From QHXM01 sp032160705 (GTDB taxonomy: Bacteria; Acidobacteriota; Blastocatellia; Pyrinomonadales; Pyrinomonadaceae), in the NCBI GenBank assembly GCA_032160705.1, contig JAVHVE010000073.1, positions 62,001 through 126,000 on the forward strand: a DNA stretch of 64,000 bases. Direction: 5' to 3'. A model generated the notes under the pieces. It did not search any database. It was not told the origin of the DNA and worked only from the letters and a program-made list of their open reading frames with translations. Position numbers and translations under genes: made by a program. This document shows positions 1 through 7,934 of the stretch, piece after piece; the stretch's first letter is position 1, and each line of letters opens with the position of its first letter.

Positions 1-1
1 G

Positions 2-442
2 GATGATTTCGCGCTCAATCATCCGGCAGGGCAATTGGGGAAGCGTCTGACGCTGCGAGTCTCAGACCTGATGCACAAGGGGACGGACAATCCGACCATT
101 GAAGCTGAAGCCGCCTGGCTGGAAATAATCGCGGGCATCAGTCGCGGGGGATTGGGAGCGGTCAATGTCGTGGACGCTGCCGGGCAACTTGTCGGGATTA
201 TCACAGATGGCGATTTGCGGCGGGCGCTCCAGAAGATCAAGCCGGGCGAACTGGAAAAGCTGCGGTGCGATTCAATCATGACGCGCAATCCCATCATCGC
301 ACCGCCTGAGATGCTGGCTTATGATGCTCTGAGATTGATGGAAGATCGTCCCTCTCAAATCTCTGTGCTGCCGGTGGTTGATGAAGAGCGATTGTGCGTT
401 GGCCTGATCCGCCTGCATGACATCGTTCGCAGCGGCCTCTGA
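2..442 (+). CDS. kdsD: Arabinose-5-phosphate isomerase, C-terminal part (cut by window edge)
   Basis: The frame is open from the first bases of the window and reads DDFALNHPAGQLGKR, the conserved end of the sugar isomerase (SIS) domain of KdsD/KpsF enzymes, followed by two CBS domains (VSDLMHKG... and CDSIMTRNP...). The family interconverts ribulose 5-phosphate and arabinose 5-phosphate, the first step toward KDO for the lipopolysaccharide core. Only the last 146 residues or so are present; the catalytic SIS domain lies upstream. The TTG at 35 is an internal codon, not a start. The lpxC gene nearby fits an outer-membrane biogenesis neighbourhood. Alternative: another SIS-CBS sugar isomerase, but KdsD is the usual member. 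Confidence 0.85.
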   Translation, partial: DDFALNHPAGQLGKRLTLRVSDLMHKGTDNPTIEAEAAWLEIIAGISRGGLGAVNVVDAAGQLVGIITDGDLRRALQKIKPGELEKLRCDSIMTRNPIIAPPEMLAYDALRLMEDRPSQISVLPVVDEERLCVGLIRLHDIVRSGL

Positions 443-489
443 AGAGCAAGGATGAAAGATAAGGGATGAAGGATGAAGGAGTAAAAGGA

Positions 490-1266
490 ATGTTCAAGCG
501 TGCGCTTGCTATCGTTTTTAGTTTTATCTTTGTCGCCGGGATAGCCGGGCAGAGTTTCGATATAATTACTTACGCTCAATCGCAGGAATCTGCGCGCGCG
601 CGTGAAGTCAGAACCAGTCCGGCGGCGGAAGTGACCGTCACGCTCAATGAACAATTTTTCAATTCTCTGCTGGACGTGATTTTCGCACGATTGAAAGCAC
701 CATCATTTCCGCTTTCAATCAGCAGAGCCGAACCCAAAAATAACCGGGCAGCATGGGACACGTGGCAAACTCCCGTTGCCAATCTTTCGCATTCGGGTCT
801 GAAGCCAGGCAACTGCGACAGTGTGGTGATGCTTGAGCGTGAGATGAGCGGAGTAAAAACCGCCGTGCGTTTCGAGCAGGGAAGAGTGGTCGCGCCGCTC
901 GCCTTCAGAGGCTCTTACAGCGTGGCGCTCCTTGGCTGCATCAATTTTCAGGGCTGGGCTGACACCGTCATCAATCTCAGCTTCGACAGGGAGCGGCAAA
1001 TCCTGAGCGCCCGCGTGACGGTTGTGGATATTCACCTGAGCAACATTCCGTCGCTCGCCAGCGGCGTCGTCGTCGGGCTTGTGCAGAATTCGATTGACAG
1101 GCGCATCAATCCGGTTGAGATTCTACAGGCCGCGCAAATATCTCCTCGCGTTCCAATCGCTGTTTCAGGCGGCGCATTGCAGTTGCGCGCAACAGAAATC
1201 CGCCCGGAAGTCGTCCCCGGAGCTTTGAGCCTTCATATTTTTTACGAATTCACGAAGGCGAACTGA
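490..1266 (+). CDS. Exported protein of unknown function
   Basis: I do not recognise this 258-residue protein. The start at 490 is preferred over the upstream in-frame ATG at 466 because a purine-rich AAAAGGA lies just before it and because the protein then opens with a clean signal peptide (MFKRALAIVFSFIFVAGIAG). The mature part has no membrane segment, two cysteines that could pair, and alternating hydrophobic strands suggesting a beta-rich periplasmic fold. It follows kdsD by 47 bases and converges on lpxC, so a role in the cell envelope is possible, but that is only context. Confidence 0.6.
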   Translation: MFKRALAIVFSFIFVAGIAGQSFDIITYAQSQESARAREVRTSPAAEVTVTLNEQFFNSLLDVIFARLKAPSFPLSISRAEPKNNRAAWDTWQTPVANLSHSGLKPGNCDSVVMLEREMSGVKTAVRFEQGRVVAPLAFRGSYSVALLGCINFQGWADTVINLSFDRERQILSARVTVVDIHLSNIPSLASGVVVGLVQNSIDRRINPVEILQAAQISPRVPIAVSGGALQLRATEIRPEVVPGALSLHIFYEFTKAN

Positions 1267-1270
1267 CACA

Positions 1271-1400
1271 GGAGTCAGGAGACAGAAGACAGGAGACAGA
1301 AGACAGGAGACAGAATAAAAACAAAAGTGGTTCTCCGCCTTATATTCTGACTTCTGACTCCTGAATTCTGTATTCTGCTTTTCTGTCTCCTGTCTTCTGG
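1271..1400. repeat. Hairpin repeat, GACAGAAGACAGGA arms
   Basis: Tandem units of the GACAGAAGACAGGA kind on the left arm are mirrored by TCCTGTCTTCTGTC-type units on the right, around a core AAGTGGTTCTCCGCCTTAT (1325-1343). The element fills the gap between two convergent genes and supplies the last 20 or so codons and the stop of lpxC. It belongs to the same family as the elements at 13353, 27804, 52858 and 56180. Confidence 0.8.
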
Positions 1401-2245
1401 TCAACTATCTCCCAGGCGGAGCGTTGCCGCAGGAGTTTGGTCATGAGGGCGGCGTGCAGGATGTGGCCGCTTTTGTGCGCGGTCACGCGCCCCTGGATTG
1501 GCATGCCGAGCAGGGCCAGATCGCCGATGATGTCTAGAATCTTGTGGCGCACGAACTCGTCGGCGAATCTGAGTGAAGTCTCGTTGAGCATGCCATCCTG
1601 CGTCAGCACGATTGCATTATCGAGCGAGCCGCCGCGAATCAGGTTGGCGCTGCGCAGGGCTTCAATTTCTTCCGTAAAACCGAAGGTTCGCGCCGCCGCA
1701 ATCTCACGCCCGAAAGCTCCGTTTGTGAGATCAACCCGGAAATGCTGTGTGCCGATTAAAGGATGCCGGAAGTCAATCAGGCAATCTATCTCGTAAGAAT
1801 CGGCAGGTTCTATCTGGATGCGCCGGTCGCCCTGCTCAATCGAGACTTTTTCTCTCACCAGCAGAGCCTTGCGCGCGAGTGATTGTTCGACCACACCTGC
1901 ACACTCAATCATATTCGTGAAGGCTTCCGCCGAGCCATCCATAATCGGAATCTCAAGATTGTCCACTTCGATGTAGACATTGTCCACGCCTCCGCCCCTG
2001 AGCGCTGCCAGGAGATGCTCAACGGTCGAGAGCATCACCCCGGTGCGCATCAACGTCGTCGCATAAGAGCAGTGCGCGACCCATTCGACGCTGGCCGGAA
2101 TCTCGAAGCCGCCGAGGTCTGTGCGGATGAAGACGTATCCCGTGTCGGGCGGCGCAGGAACGAGCCGGATGTGAACGGGCACAGCCGTGTGCAGTCCAAT
2201 GCCGCTCGCCTCAACCGGCGAAGCTATGGTTGTCTGTTTGACCAA
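1340..2245 (-). CDS. lpxC: UDP-3-O-acyl-N-acetylglucosamine deacetylase LpxC
   Basis: Zinc-dependent deacetylase that commits UDP-acyl-GlcNAc to lipid A synthesis in the cytoplasm. The 301-residue product shows the family hallmarks in order: GIGLHTAVPVHIRL near the N-terminus, the STVEHLLAAL zinc-ligand motif, EIPIMDGSA, AARTFGF, and the RHKILDIIGDLALLG motif with the second His and Asp ligands, then HKSGH. The start gives the normal N-terminus (MVKQTTIASPVEASGIGLH). The last 20 residues (DQKTGDRKAEY... to the stop) are not LpxC-like: they are translated from the hairpin repeat at 1271-1400, so the repeat has replaced the native end. The gene diverges from polA. Confidence 0.95.
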   Translation of the reverse strand: MVKQTTIASPVEASGIGLHTAVPVHIRLVPAPPDTGYVFIRTDLGGFEIPASVEWVAHCSYATTLMRTGVMLSTVEHLLAALRGGGVDNVYIEVDNLEIPIMDGSAEAFTNMIECAGVVEQSLARKALLVREKVSIEQGDRRIQIEPADSYEIDCLIDFRHPLIGTQHFRVDLTNGAFGREIAAARTFGFTEEIEALRSANLIRGGSLDNAIVLTQDGMLNETSLRFADEFVRHKILDIIGDLALLGMPIQGRVTAHKSGHILHAALMTKLLRQRSAWEIVDQKTGDRKAEYRIQESEVRI

Positions 2246-2444
2246 TTATCAACCCCGAACCTTTCATCGAAAGTGAGAGATAGTGACTACCGCCGACAGA
2301 TGGTGAAGCAATAAATACTCCAGCAAAGCCTGTGCCCCGATAGCATCATCCTTTCTCTTAGCATTATTGCCCGTTACCATTATGGCTGTCGCGTCAGAGC
2401 AACGCCCGGCAGAGGAGAGTGCGGCACGGGCGCAACACCTAAGA

Positions 2445-2511
2445 GCCGTGACAGGTGACAGGAGGACTGCTTTTTCTTGTCACCTGTCACTTGTCACCTG
2501 TCACGGCTTTC
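2445..2511. repeat. Hairpin repeat, GTGACAGGTGACA arms
   Basis: The sequence AGCCGTGACAGGTGACAGG is answered by two units of TTGTCACCTGTCAC and CGGCT on the other side of a short T-rich loop. It sits immediately before polA and is in frame with it, so it produces a spurious 54-codon extension (residues like SCHLSLVTCH). A sister element lies after polA at 5261-5386. Confidence 0.8.
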
Positions 2512-2528
2512 CTTATCATCTGTTTCAA

Positions 2529-5264
2529 ATGGCAAGCAAAAAATCTACGACGCCGGCAGCGCCGACTGAGCGGGTCTACCTGATAGACTCCATGTCGCAC
2601 ATCTTTCGCGCCTACTTCGCTCCGATGGCGGGGCGGACTGATCCATTGACCAATTCTCAGGGACAGGTGACGCAGGCCGCTTTCGTCTTCACCAACATTG
2701 TGCGGAAACTCTTGCAGGATGAAAAGCCGCAATACATCGCAGCCGTCTTCGAGTCAGGCGAAAAGACTTTCCGCCACGAAACGTTTACAGATTACAAGGC
2801 GCATCGCGCGGAGATGCCGGAAGATTTGTTGTCGCAGTTGCCCTACATCATGCGCATCTGCGAGGTCTACAACATTCCCATCCTGAACGCGCCCGGCTAC
2901 GAGGCGGACGACGTGATTGGCACACTCGCCGTGCAGGCGGCAGAGCGCGGCCTGCAAGCTGTCATCGTCTCCAATGATAAAGACATGTGTCAGCTCGTGC
3001 GCGATCCTTTGGTTGTCTGCATGAGGCAGAATTCGCAGAACGTGAAGCGCAAAGAACCTGTACCGCCGATTGAATGGTGTGATGAAGCCTGGGTTGAGAA
3101 CAAATTCGGTGTGCCTCCTAAGCAGATCATAGACCTGCTCGGATTGATGGGCGATGCCGTTGACAACATTCCGGGCGCGCCCGGCATCGGCGCGAAAGGC
3201 GCAGTGCAACTCGTCAAACAATTCGGCTCGATTGAGCACGCGTTGAAAAACTGGGAAGAGGTCAAGCACAAAACCTATCGCGAGAGTTTGCGCGATAACG
3301 CTGACCTGATCCGCCAGTCGCGCGATCTGGCGACGATCAAAACGGATGTCAACATAGAGCTTGATCTGGATAAGCTGCGCTCACGCCCGCCAGACCGTGC
3401 CGCCGCCTACCAACTCTTTCGTGAGTTGGAATTCCAGGCACTGACGCGCGAATTTTCCGATGCCGCGTCGAGCGTCGAAGGCGCAGTCACGACGCGCCGC
3501 TATCGCATCATCCGCAAGCGCGCAGAGCTTGATAGTCTTGTGCGCGGGTTGTGGGAAGCGGAGCACTGGGGCTTCGCCGTCGCCGATTCCTCACCTGTCG
3601 GAGGCGGGCAGCAGGGAAGCGCACGCGACACCCATGTCGCAACAGGGATTGCTATCTCTCATGCTGGCGGAGCTTCCGCTTATGTTGACCTCGAAAATTT
3701 CGAGGATGGAGCGGAATCCGCCATCGAGCCGCTTAAGGATGTGCTGTCAAACGGCTTGCTCTCAAAGTCCGTTCATGATCTGAAGCGCGCGGTCGCGCTG
3801 CTCGCGCCGCTTGGCATCGAGCCGGAAGGTGTCACGGACGACACGCTGTTGGCTGCCTACCTGCTCGACCCTGTTCGTAGCAAGTATGAGTTGCTTGATC
3901 TGGCGCGCGAGGCTCTCGGCACGGAAGGCGCGGGGCTTGCGCCGGATGGCTGGACTGAATCGCAATGGCTCGCTGCCGAAGCCGCAGATTTGACGGCGCA
4001 GACGGCGCATGTGCTTCACGGGCGGCTGCTGGAAAATGGTCTCGAAGCGATCTATAACGAGATTGAGTTGCCGCTCGCTCCGCTCCTTTATCGCATGGAA
4101 CGTGCCGGGTTGCGCGTTGATACGAAAGTGCTCTCCGAGCTTTCAAAATATCTCGGCGCTGAACTGGAAAAACTGACTGAGAAAATCTACAAAGTCGCCG
4201 GGCGCGAGTTTAAAATCAATTCTCCCAAACAGGTCGGAGATGTTTTAGAAGAACTCAACATCAGTTCTGGCCGCAAGACTTCAACCGGGCGCGTCTCGAC
4301 CAGCAAAGCTGTACTCGAAGAGTTGGCGCAAACGTATGAACTGCCACGTCTCATCATCGAATACCGCGAGCTTGATAAACTGAAGACCGTTTACACGGAT
4401 TCGCTCCCCGCTCAGATCGCTGAAGACGGGCGCATTCACGGCCAGCTCAACCAAACCGTGACGGCGACGGGCAGGTTGTCTTCGTCAGAGCCAAACCTGC
4501 AAAACATTCCCATTCGCACAGAGCTTGGCCGCCGCATCCGCCGCGCCTTTGTCGCCGAGAAGGGAAATAAACTCGTCTCCGCCGATTATTCGCAGCTTGA
4601 GCTTCGATTGCTCGCGCACGTCACGCACGACCCCGTCATGCTCGATGCGTTTCAAAAAAACGACGACATCCACGAGCGCACGGCTCGGCTCGTCTTCAAT
4701 GCGAAGACCAAAGAGGAATTGAAGGACGCGCGGCGCTTCGCCAAAATCGTCAACTTCGCCATCGCTTACGCCATCGAACCCTTCGGCCTCTCGCAGCGCG
4801 TTGGCATCTCGCGCAAAGAAGCCAAAAAGGTGATTGACGATTATTACGAAACCTACAAGGGCGTGCATCGCTTTATGGAAGAAGTACCCGTGAAAGCGCG
4901 CGAGCTTGGCTACGTACGCTCGATCTACGGTCGCATTCGCCCCATTCCCGGCATCAACGACCGCAACGGCAACATCCGTGGTCGCGCCGAGCGCGAAGCC
5001 ATCAATATGCCGATTCAGGGAACAGCCAGCGACATCGTCAAAATCGCCATGCTTCACGTAGATGACGCCATCAAGCGTGAAGGCTTAAAGGCGCGCCTCT
5101 TGATGCAGGTGCACGATGAGCTATTGATTGAAGCTCCGAAGGAAGAGGCCGAGCGCGTCGCCGAACTCCTGCGCCGCGAAATGGAAACGGCAGTCGAGCT
5201 GGACGTTCCCCTCAAGGTCGAAGTCGGCATCGGCGACAATTGGATGGAGACGAAAGGAACGTGA
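2529..5264 (+). CDS. polA: DNA polymerase I
   Basis: Replication and repair polymerase, 911 residues from the ATG at 2529; the open frame continues upstream to 2367, but that part only translates the hairpin repeat. Domains: 5'-3' exonuclease (about 14-290, with GYEADDVIGTLA and SNDKDMCQLV), a degenerate 3'-5' exonuclease domain (about 300-490) and the polymerase domain. Motif A is SADYSQLELR near residue 686, motif C is QVHDELLIEAP near 860. In the proofreading domain the DxE pair is lost (GFAVADSS) and the exo II Asp is replaced (VHDLKRAVALL), so proofreading is probably inactive, as in Taq polymerase. The fingers helix reads RRFAKIVNFAIAYAIEPFGL, with Ala where most family members have Gly (NFG..YG). 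Confidence 0.95.
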   Translation: MASKKSTTPAAPTERVYLIDSMSHIFRAYFAPMAGRTDPLTNSQGQVTQAAFVFTNIVRKLLQDEKPQYIAAVFESGEKTFRHETFTDYKAHRAEMPEDLLSQLPYIMRICEVYNIPILNAPGYEADDVIGTLAVQAAERGLQAVIVSNDKDMCQLVRDPLVVCMRQNSQNVKRKEPVPPIEWCDEAWVENKFGVPPKQIIDLLGLMGDAVDNIPGAPGIGAKGAVQLVKQFGSIEHALKNWEEVKHKTYRESLRDNADLIRQSRDLATIKTDVNIELDLDKLRSRPPDRAAAYQLFRELEFQALTREFSDAASSVEGAVTTRRYRIIRKRAELDSLVRGLWEAEHWGFAVADSSPVGGGQQGSARDTHVATGIAISHAGGASAYVDLENFEDGAESAIEPLKDVLSNGLLSKSVHDLKRAVALLAPLGIEPEGVTDDTLLAAYLLDPVRSKYELLDLAREALGTEGAGLAPDGWTESQWLAAEAADLTAQTAHVLHGRLLENGLEAIYNEIELPLAPLLYRMERAGLRVDTKVLSELSKYLGAELEKLTEKIYKVAGREFKINSPKQVGDVLEELNISSGRKTSTGRVSTSKAVLEELAQTYELPRLIIEYRELDKLKTVYTDSLPAQIAEDGRIHGQLNQTVTATGRLSSSEPNLQNIPIRTELGRRIRRAFVAEKGNKLVSADYSQLELRLLAHVTHDPVMLDAFQKNDDIHERTARLVFNAKTKEELKDARRFAKIVNFAIAYAIEPFGLSQRVGISRKEAKKVIDDYYETYKGVHRFMEEVPVKARELGYVRSIYGRIRPIPGINDRNGNIRGRAEREAINMPIQGTASDIVKIAMLHVDDAIKREGLKARLLMQVHDELLIEAPKEEAERVAELLRREMETAVELDVPLKVEVGIGDNWMETKGT

Positions 5265-5386
5265 CAGGTGACAGGGAAGAACCGTGACAGGTGACAAGTG
5301 ACAGGTGACAAGAGAAAGCCTGTTCTTTCTTGTCACTTGTCACCTGTCACGATTTACGGCTTTTCTCCTGTCACCTGTCACGGCTT
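5261..5386. repeat. Hairpin repeat, GTGACAGGTGACA arms
   Basis: Three or four tandem GTGACAGGTGACA-like units face complementary TGTCACCTGTCAC units across a short spacer. The element starts at the polA stop codon and ends two bases before the histidine kinase start, so it makes up the whole intergenic space between two co-oriented genes. It is the same unit type as at 2445-2511. Confidence 0.85.
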
Positions 5387-5388
5387 TT

Positions 5389-7239
5389 ATGCCTGAACGA
5401 AAGAGAGAGGATGGCGAGGTCGTTTATCGCCGCATCAGTCCGGGTGTGGATGAGACAGGATCGCCGGACGGAAGGCGGGATGGCGAGCGCAAGTCGCCCG
5501 TGACGCCTCCGCTTGGGCCGACGTTGAAGACAATCATCGTCGGCTTTGTGCTGCTCCTGGCGCTCGTGATCCTGCTCGGCTATTTGAGCGTGCGCAAGGC
5601 GGACGAAGTCGGGACAAAGATATTAGACGACGAGCGCCGGTACGCGGCCATCAGGGATTTCACGTTTGAGCTGCGCAATGCTTCGACCAGGCTGGATAAT
5701 GAAGCTCGTGCACGCGGGCGCAAACTCGGGACAGAGACCGAAGAAACGAGGCCAATCTTTGAAGTCCCTTTAAGGAGGGCGCGCACCGACATCAAAGAGT
5801 TGCTGCGGCGGCTGGAAAAGCCGCCTTACTCAGAGAACGAAAAATGGCGCAGCCTCTATGTCCGTCTCATCACTTTCGTTCAGGCGACAGAAGACCCGGA
5901 CGCATATCTACGCGAGGGCTACGCCAAGTTCCGCGATGCGGACAAAGAGCTTGATAGTCTGCTGGAAGAAACGCGCCGCGAGCAGGAAGGGATTTTCTAC
6001 CGCAGCGAAGAATTGCAAAAGGGAGCGGCGCGACGCATTTACCTGCTGACGGCGATTGCTCTGCTGATGGGCACGCTCGTCGCCGCTTACACTATCCGGG
6101 AAGCGCGGCGGCGTCTGCGTCAGGTCCGCGAGAGCATGGACGAGACGCGGCGCGAGCGTGAGTTCAGCACACAGATGCTCGAAGGCATGGTCTCGGCCAT
6201 CGCCGCCATTGACGCGCAGGATCGCATCCGCAGCGCCAACGCAGCGTTTTTCAAAATCTTTCCAGAAGCATCAGTCGGCGCTTCCATCCACGACAAATTC
6301 TCTTCGCCCGATGCCATGAAGATGCTCGAAGCAGCCATCTCCACGCGCGTTGAGCATTCAACCTATCGTGGCCGCTGGGTCTGCGATGAAGATACACCCA
6401 ACTGCTCCAACAGAAGTTTTGACGTTTATTCTTCGCCTCTGGTCATTGACGGTGAGAAGGGGCAGATCGTGACGCTGGTTGACGTGACGGAGGCGGCGGA
6501 AGCCGAAAGCGTCATGCGCCGAACAGAATCTCTGACAGCGATGGGGCAGGCGGTCGCGCAGGTCGCGCACGAGATCAAGAATCCTCTGGGCAGCATCCGG
6601 CTGGGTGTCTCAATGCTGCGCGACACGAGCCCGGGTGAAGAATCGCAAAGCACGATTGACCTGGTCGAGCGCGGCATCCACCACCTCAACAAGCTGGTCA
6701 TGGATGTCACGCAGTTCTCGCGTCAAAGACCTCTGGAGCTTGCGGAAGTCGAGCTGCACGCGTTGATTGATTCAAGCCTTGAACTCATTAGTGACCTGAT
6801 TCAGGAGAAAAGCACACCCATCGAAAAACATTTCACGAGTGAGCCGTTGCGCGGAGACTGGGACGCAGACCAGTTGCGTCAGGTGATGGTCAACCTGTTC
6901 GCCAATGGAGTGGACGCGAGCAAGGAAAACTCGCCGCTGATTATCTCGACAGCGCGCGTCACGGCAGAGCAAAGCAAAGCAGCGGAAGGCAACGGCAATC
7001 GAGGCACAGCTACACCAAAAGCATTCGCGCGCCTGACCATCACAGACCGGGGCGACGGCATGGACGAGCGCACACAGTCACGCATCTTCGAGCCGTTCTT
7101 CACCACCAAGAAACGCGGCACAGGGCTAGGCCTGGCCATCGTCAAGCAAATCGTCGAGCAGCACGGCGGCGCAATCTCCGTCGAAAGCATGCCCGGCGAG
7201 GGAACGAGCTTCATCGTTGACCTGCCGATAAAACAGTGA
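5389..7239 (+). CDS. Membrane sensor histidine kinase with PAS domain
   Basis: A 616-residue sensor kinase. From the N-terminus: a cytoplasmic leader, a membrane helix (TIIVGFVLLLALVILLGYL), an extracytoplasmic segment of about 150 charged residues, a second helix (IYLLTAIALLMGTLVAAYTI), a linker coiled coil, a PAS-like domain, a HisKA domain with the phospho-acceptor in VAHEIKNPLGSIRLG, and a HATPase domain with VNLFANGVDAS, DRGDGMD and GTGLGLAIVKQIVEQHGG. The start at 5389 is chosen because the 28 upstream codons translate only the hairpin repeat. No response regulator adjoins it, so the partner and signal are unknown. The PAS part has a CDEDTPNC motif that could bind a metal or form a disulfide; this is speculative. 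Confidence 0.9.
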   Translation: MPERKREDGEVVYRRISPGVDETGSPDGRRDGERKSPVTPPLGPTLKTIIVGFVLLLALVILLGYLSVRKADEVGTKILDDERRYAAIRDFTFELRNASTRLDNEARARGRKLGTETEETRPIFEVPLRRARTDIKELLRRLEKPPYSENEKWRSLYVRLITFVQATEDPDAYLREGYAKFRDADKELDSLLEETRREQEGIFYRSEELQKGAARRIYLLTAIALLMGTLVAAYTIREARRRLRQVRESMDETRREREFSTQMLEGMVSAIAAIDAQDRIRSANAAFFKIFPEASVGASIHDKFSSPDAMKMLEAAISTRVEHSTYRGRWVCDEDTPNCSNRSFDVYSSPLVIDGEKGQIVTLVDVTEAAEAESVMRRTESLTAMGQAVAQVAHEIKNPLGSIRLGVSMLRDTSPGEESQSTIDLVERGIHHLNKLVMDVTQFSRQRPLELAEVELHALIDSSLELISDLIQEKSTPIEKHFTSEPLRGDWDADQLRQVMVNLFANGVDASKENSPLIISTARVTAEQSKAAEGNGNRGTATPKAFARLTITDRGDGMDERTQSRIFEPFFTTKKRGTGLGLAIVKQIVEQHGGAISVESMPGEGTSFIVDLPIKQ

Positions 7240-7474
7240 AGAGTGATAATCAGGAAACTGCCTTAAGTCGTAAAATAAGAATTACGAAAAAAGCTGGTAG
7301 GATTGGAGTTGATAGCTACAAATAAAGAACGGCGTAGAATTATAAGTGGATTTATGCTTAGGCCCTACGTTTGCCTATCCCTATTGACATCCCAACCGTG
7401 AAAGGAATACTTTGCTTGAGTTCTAACCACTCTTCAAAGCTGTTCAATTCCTTAGAGCTAAAAAGGAGATCAGG

Positions 7475-7807
7475 ATGGCAATACAGGTAATCGTCAATCA
7501 GGCAGGCCCTTTACCCATAACGACCCCCTTCCAAGCACCCGGAGACGAACCCATGTACCTGGAGGTCAATGGTTCGATTTGGACTCAAGACGTGGGTACC
7601 ATGATTGGAATCGGCATTGAGTTGGACGGCCAGGTTATAGGGTCAGCGCAAATCTTTTCTAATGGGAACGCCACTCACAGAGCAGTTGTCCCAGCCTACA
7701 TTTCTATTCAACTTAGCGAGGGACAGCATACCCTTACCCTCTACTTAAATACTGGTGAGACTGTGTCCGATAGCAACGACTTTTACACGGCGGTCATTCA
7801 CTACTAG
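7475..7807 (+). CDS. Small protein of unknown function, probably beta-sandwich
   Basis: I do not recognise this 110-residue protein. It has a strong ribosome site (AAAAAGGAGATCAGG just before the ATG), no signal peptide and no cysteine. Hydrophobic residues alternate with Gly, Asn and Thr (YLEVNGSIWTQ, GIGIELDGQVIGSAQIFSNGNA, GQHTLTLYLN), typical of a jelly-roll or lectin-like sandwich. It stands alone behind a 235-base AT-rich leader and ahead of a hairpin terminator, so it is probably transcribed as a single gene. Confidence 0.65.
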   Translation: MAIQVIVNQAGPLPITTPFQAPGDEPMYLEVNGSIWTQDVGTMIGIGIELDGQVIGSAQIFSNGNATHRAVVPAYISIQLSEGQHTLTLYLNTGETVSDSNDFYTAVIHY

Positions 7808-7820
7808 AAGCATATCTGGA

Positions 7821-7868
7821 GAGCAAAGGTCTAGGGCGGGTGCTCAAGCCGCCCTGCTCTATCCTTTT
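7821..7868 (+). terminator. Rho-independent terminator
   Basis: Stem AGGGCGG (7833-7839) and CCGCCCT (7849-7855), extended by outer GAGCA/TGCTC pairing, is followed by a pyrimidine and T-rich tail. It lies directly after the small beta-sandwich gene. Confidence 0.7.
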
Positions 7869-7934
7869 TCATTACGACTCATTGAAACCAGCGCCTCGAT
7901 AGCATCCTCTTGCATGACTTTCCACTTTAACTCG

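Noticed and set aside
1271..1400. Direct repeats that could look like a CRISPR array
   Set aside because: Units are 7-14 bases, contiguous and mirrored to form a hairpin, with no unique spacers and no cas genes nearby.
2367..2528. N-terminal extension of DNA polymerase I
   Set aside because: It translates the GTGACAGG hairpin and upstream intergenic sequence; the family N-terminus begins after ATG 2529.
5305..5388. N-terminal extension of the histidine kinase
   Set aside because: It is only the translation of the hairpin repeat.
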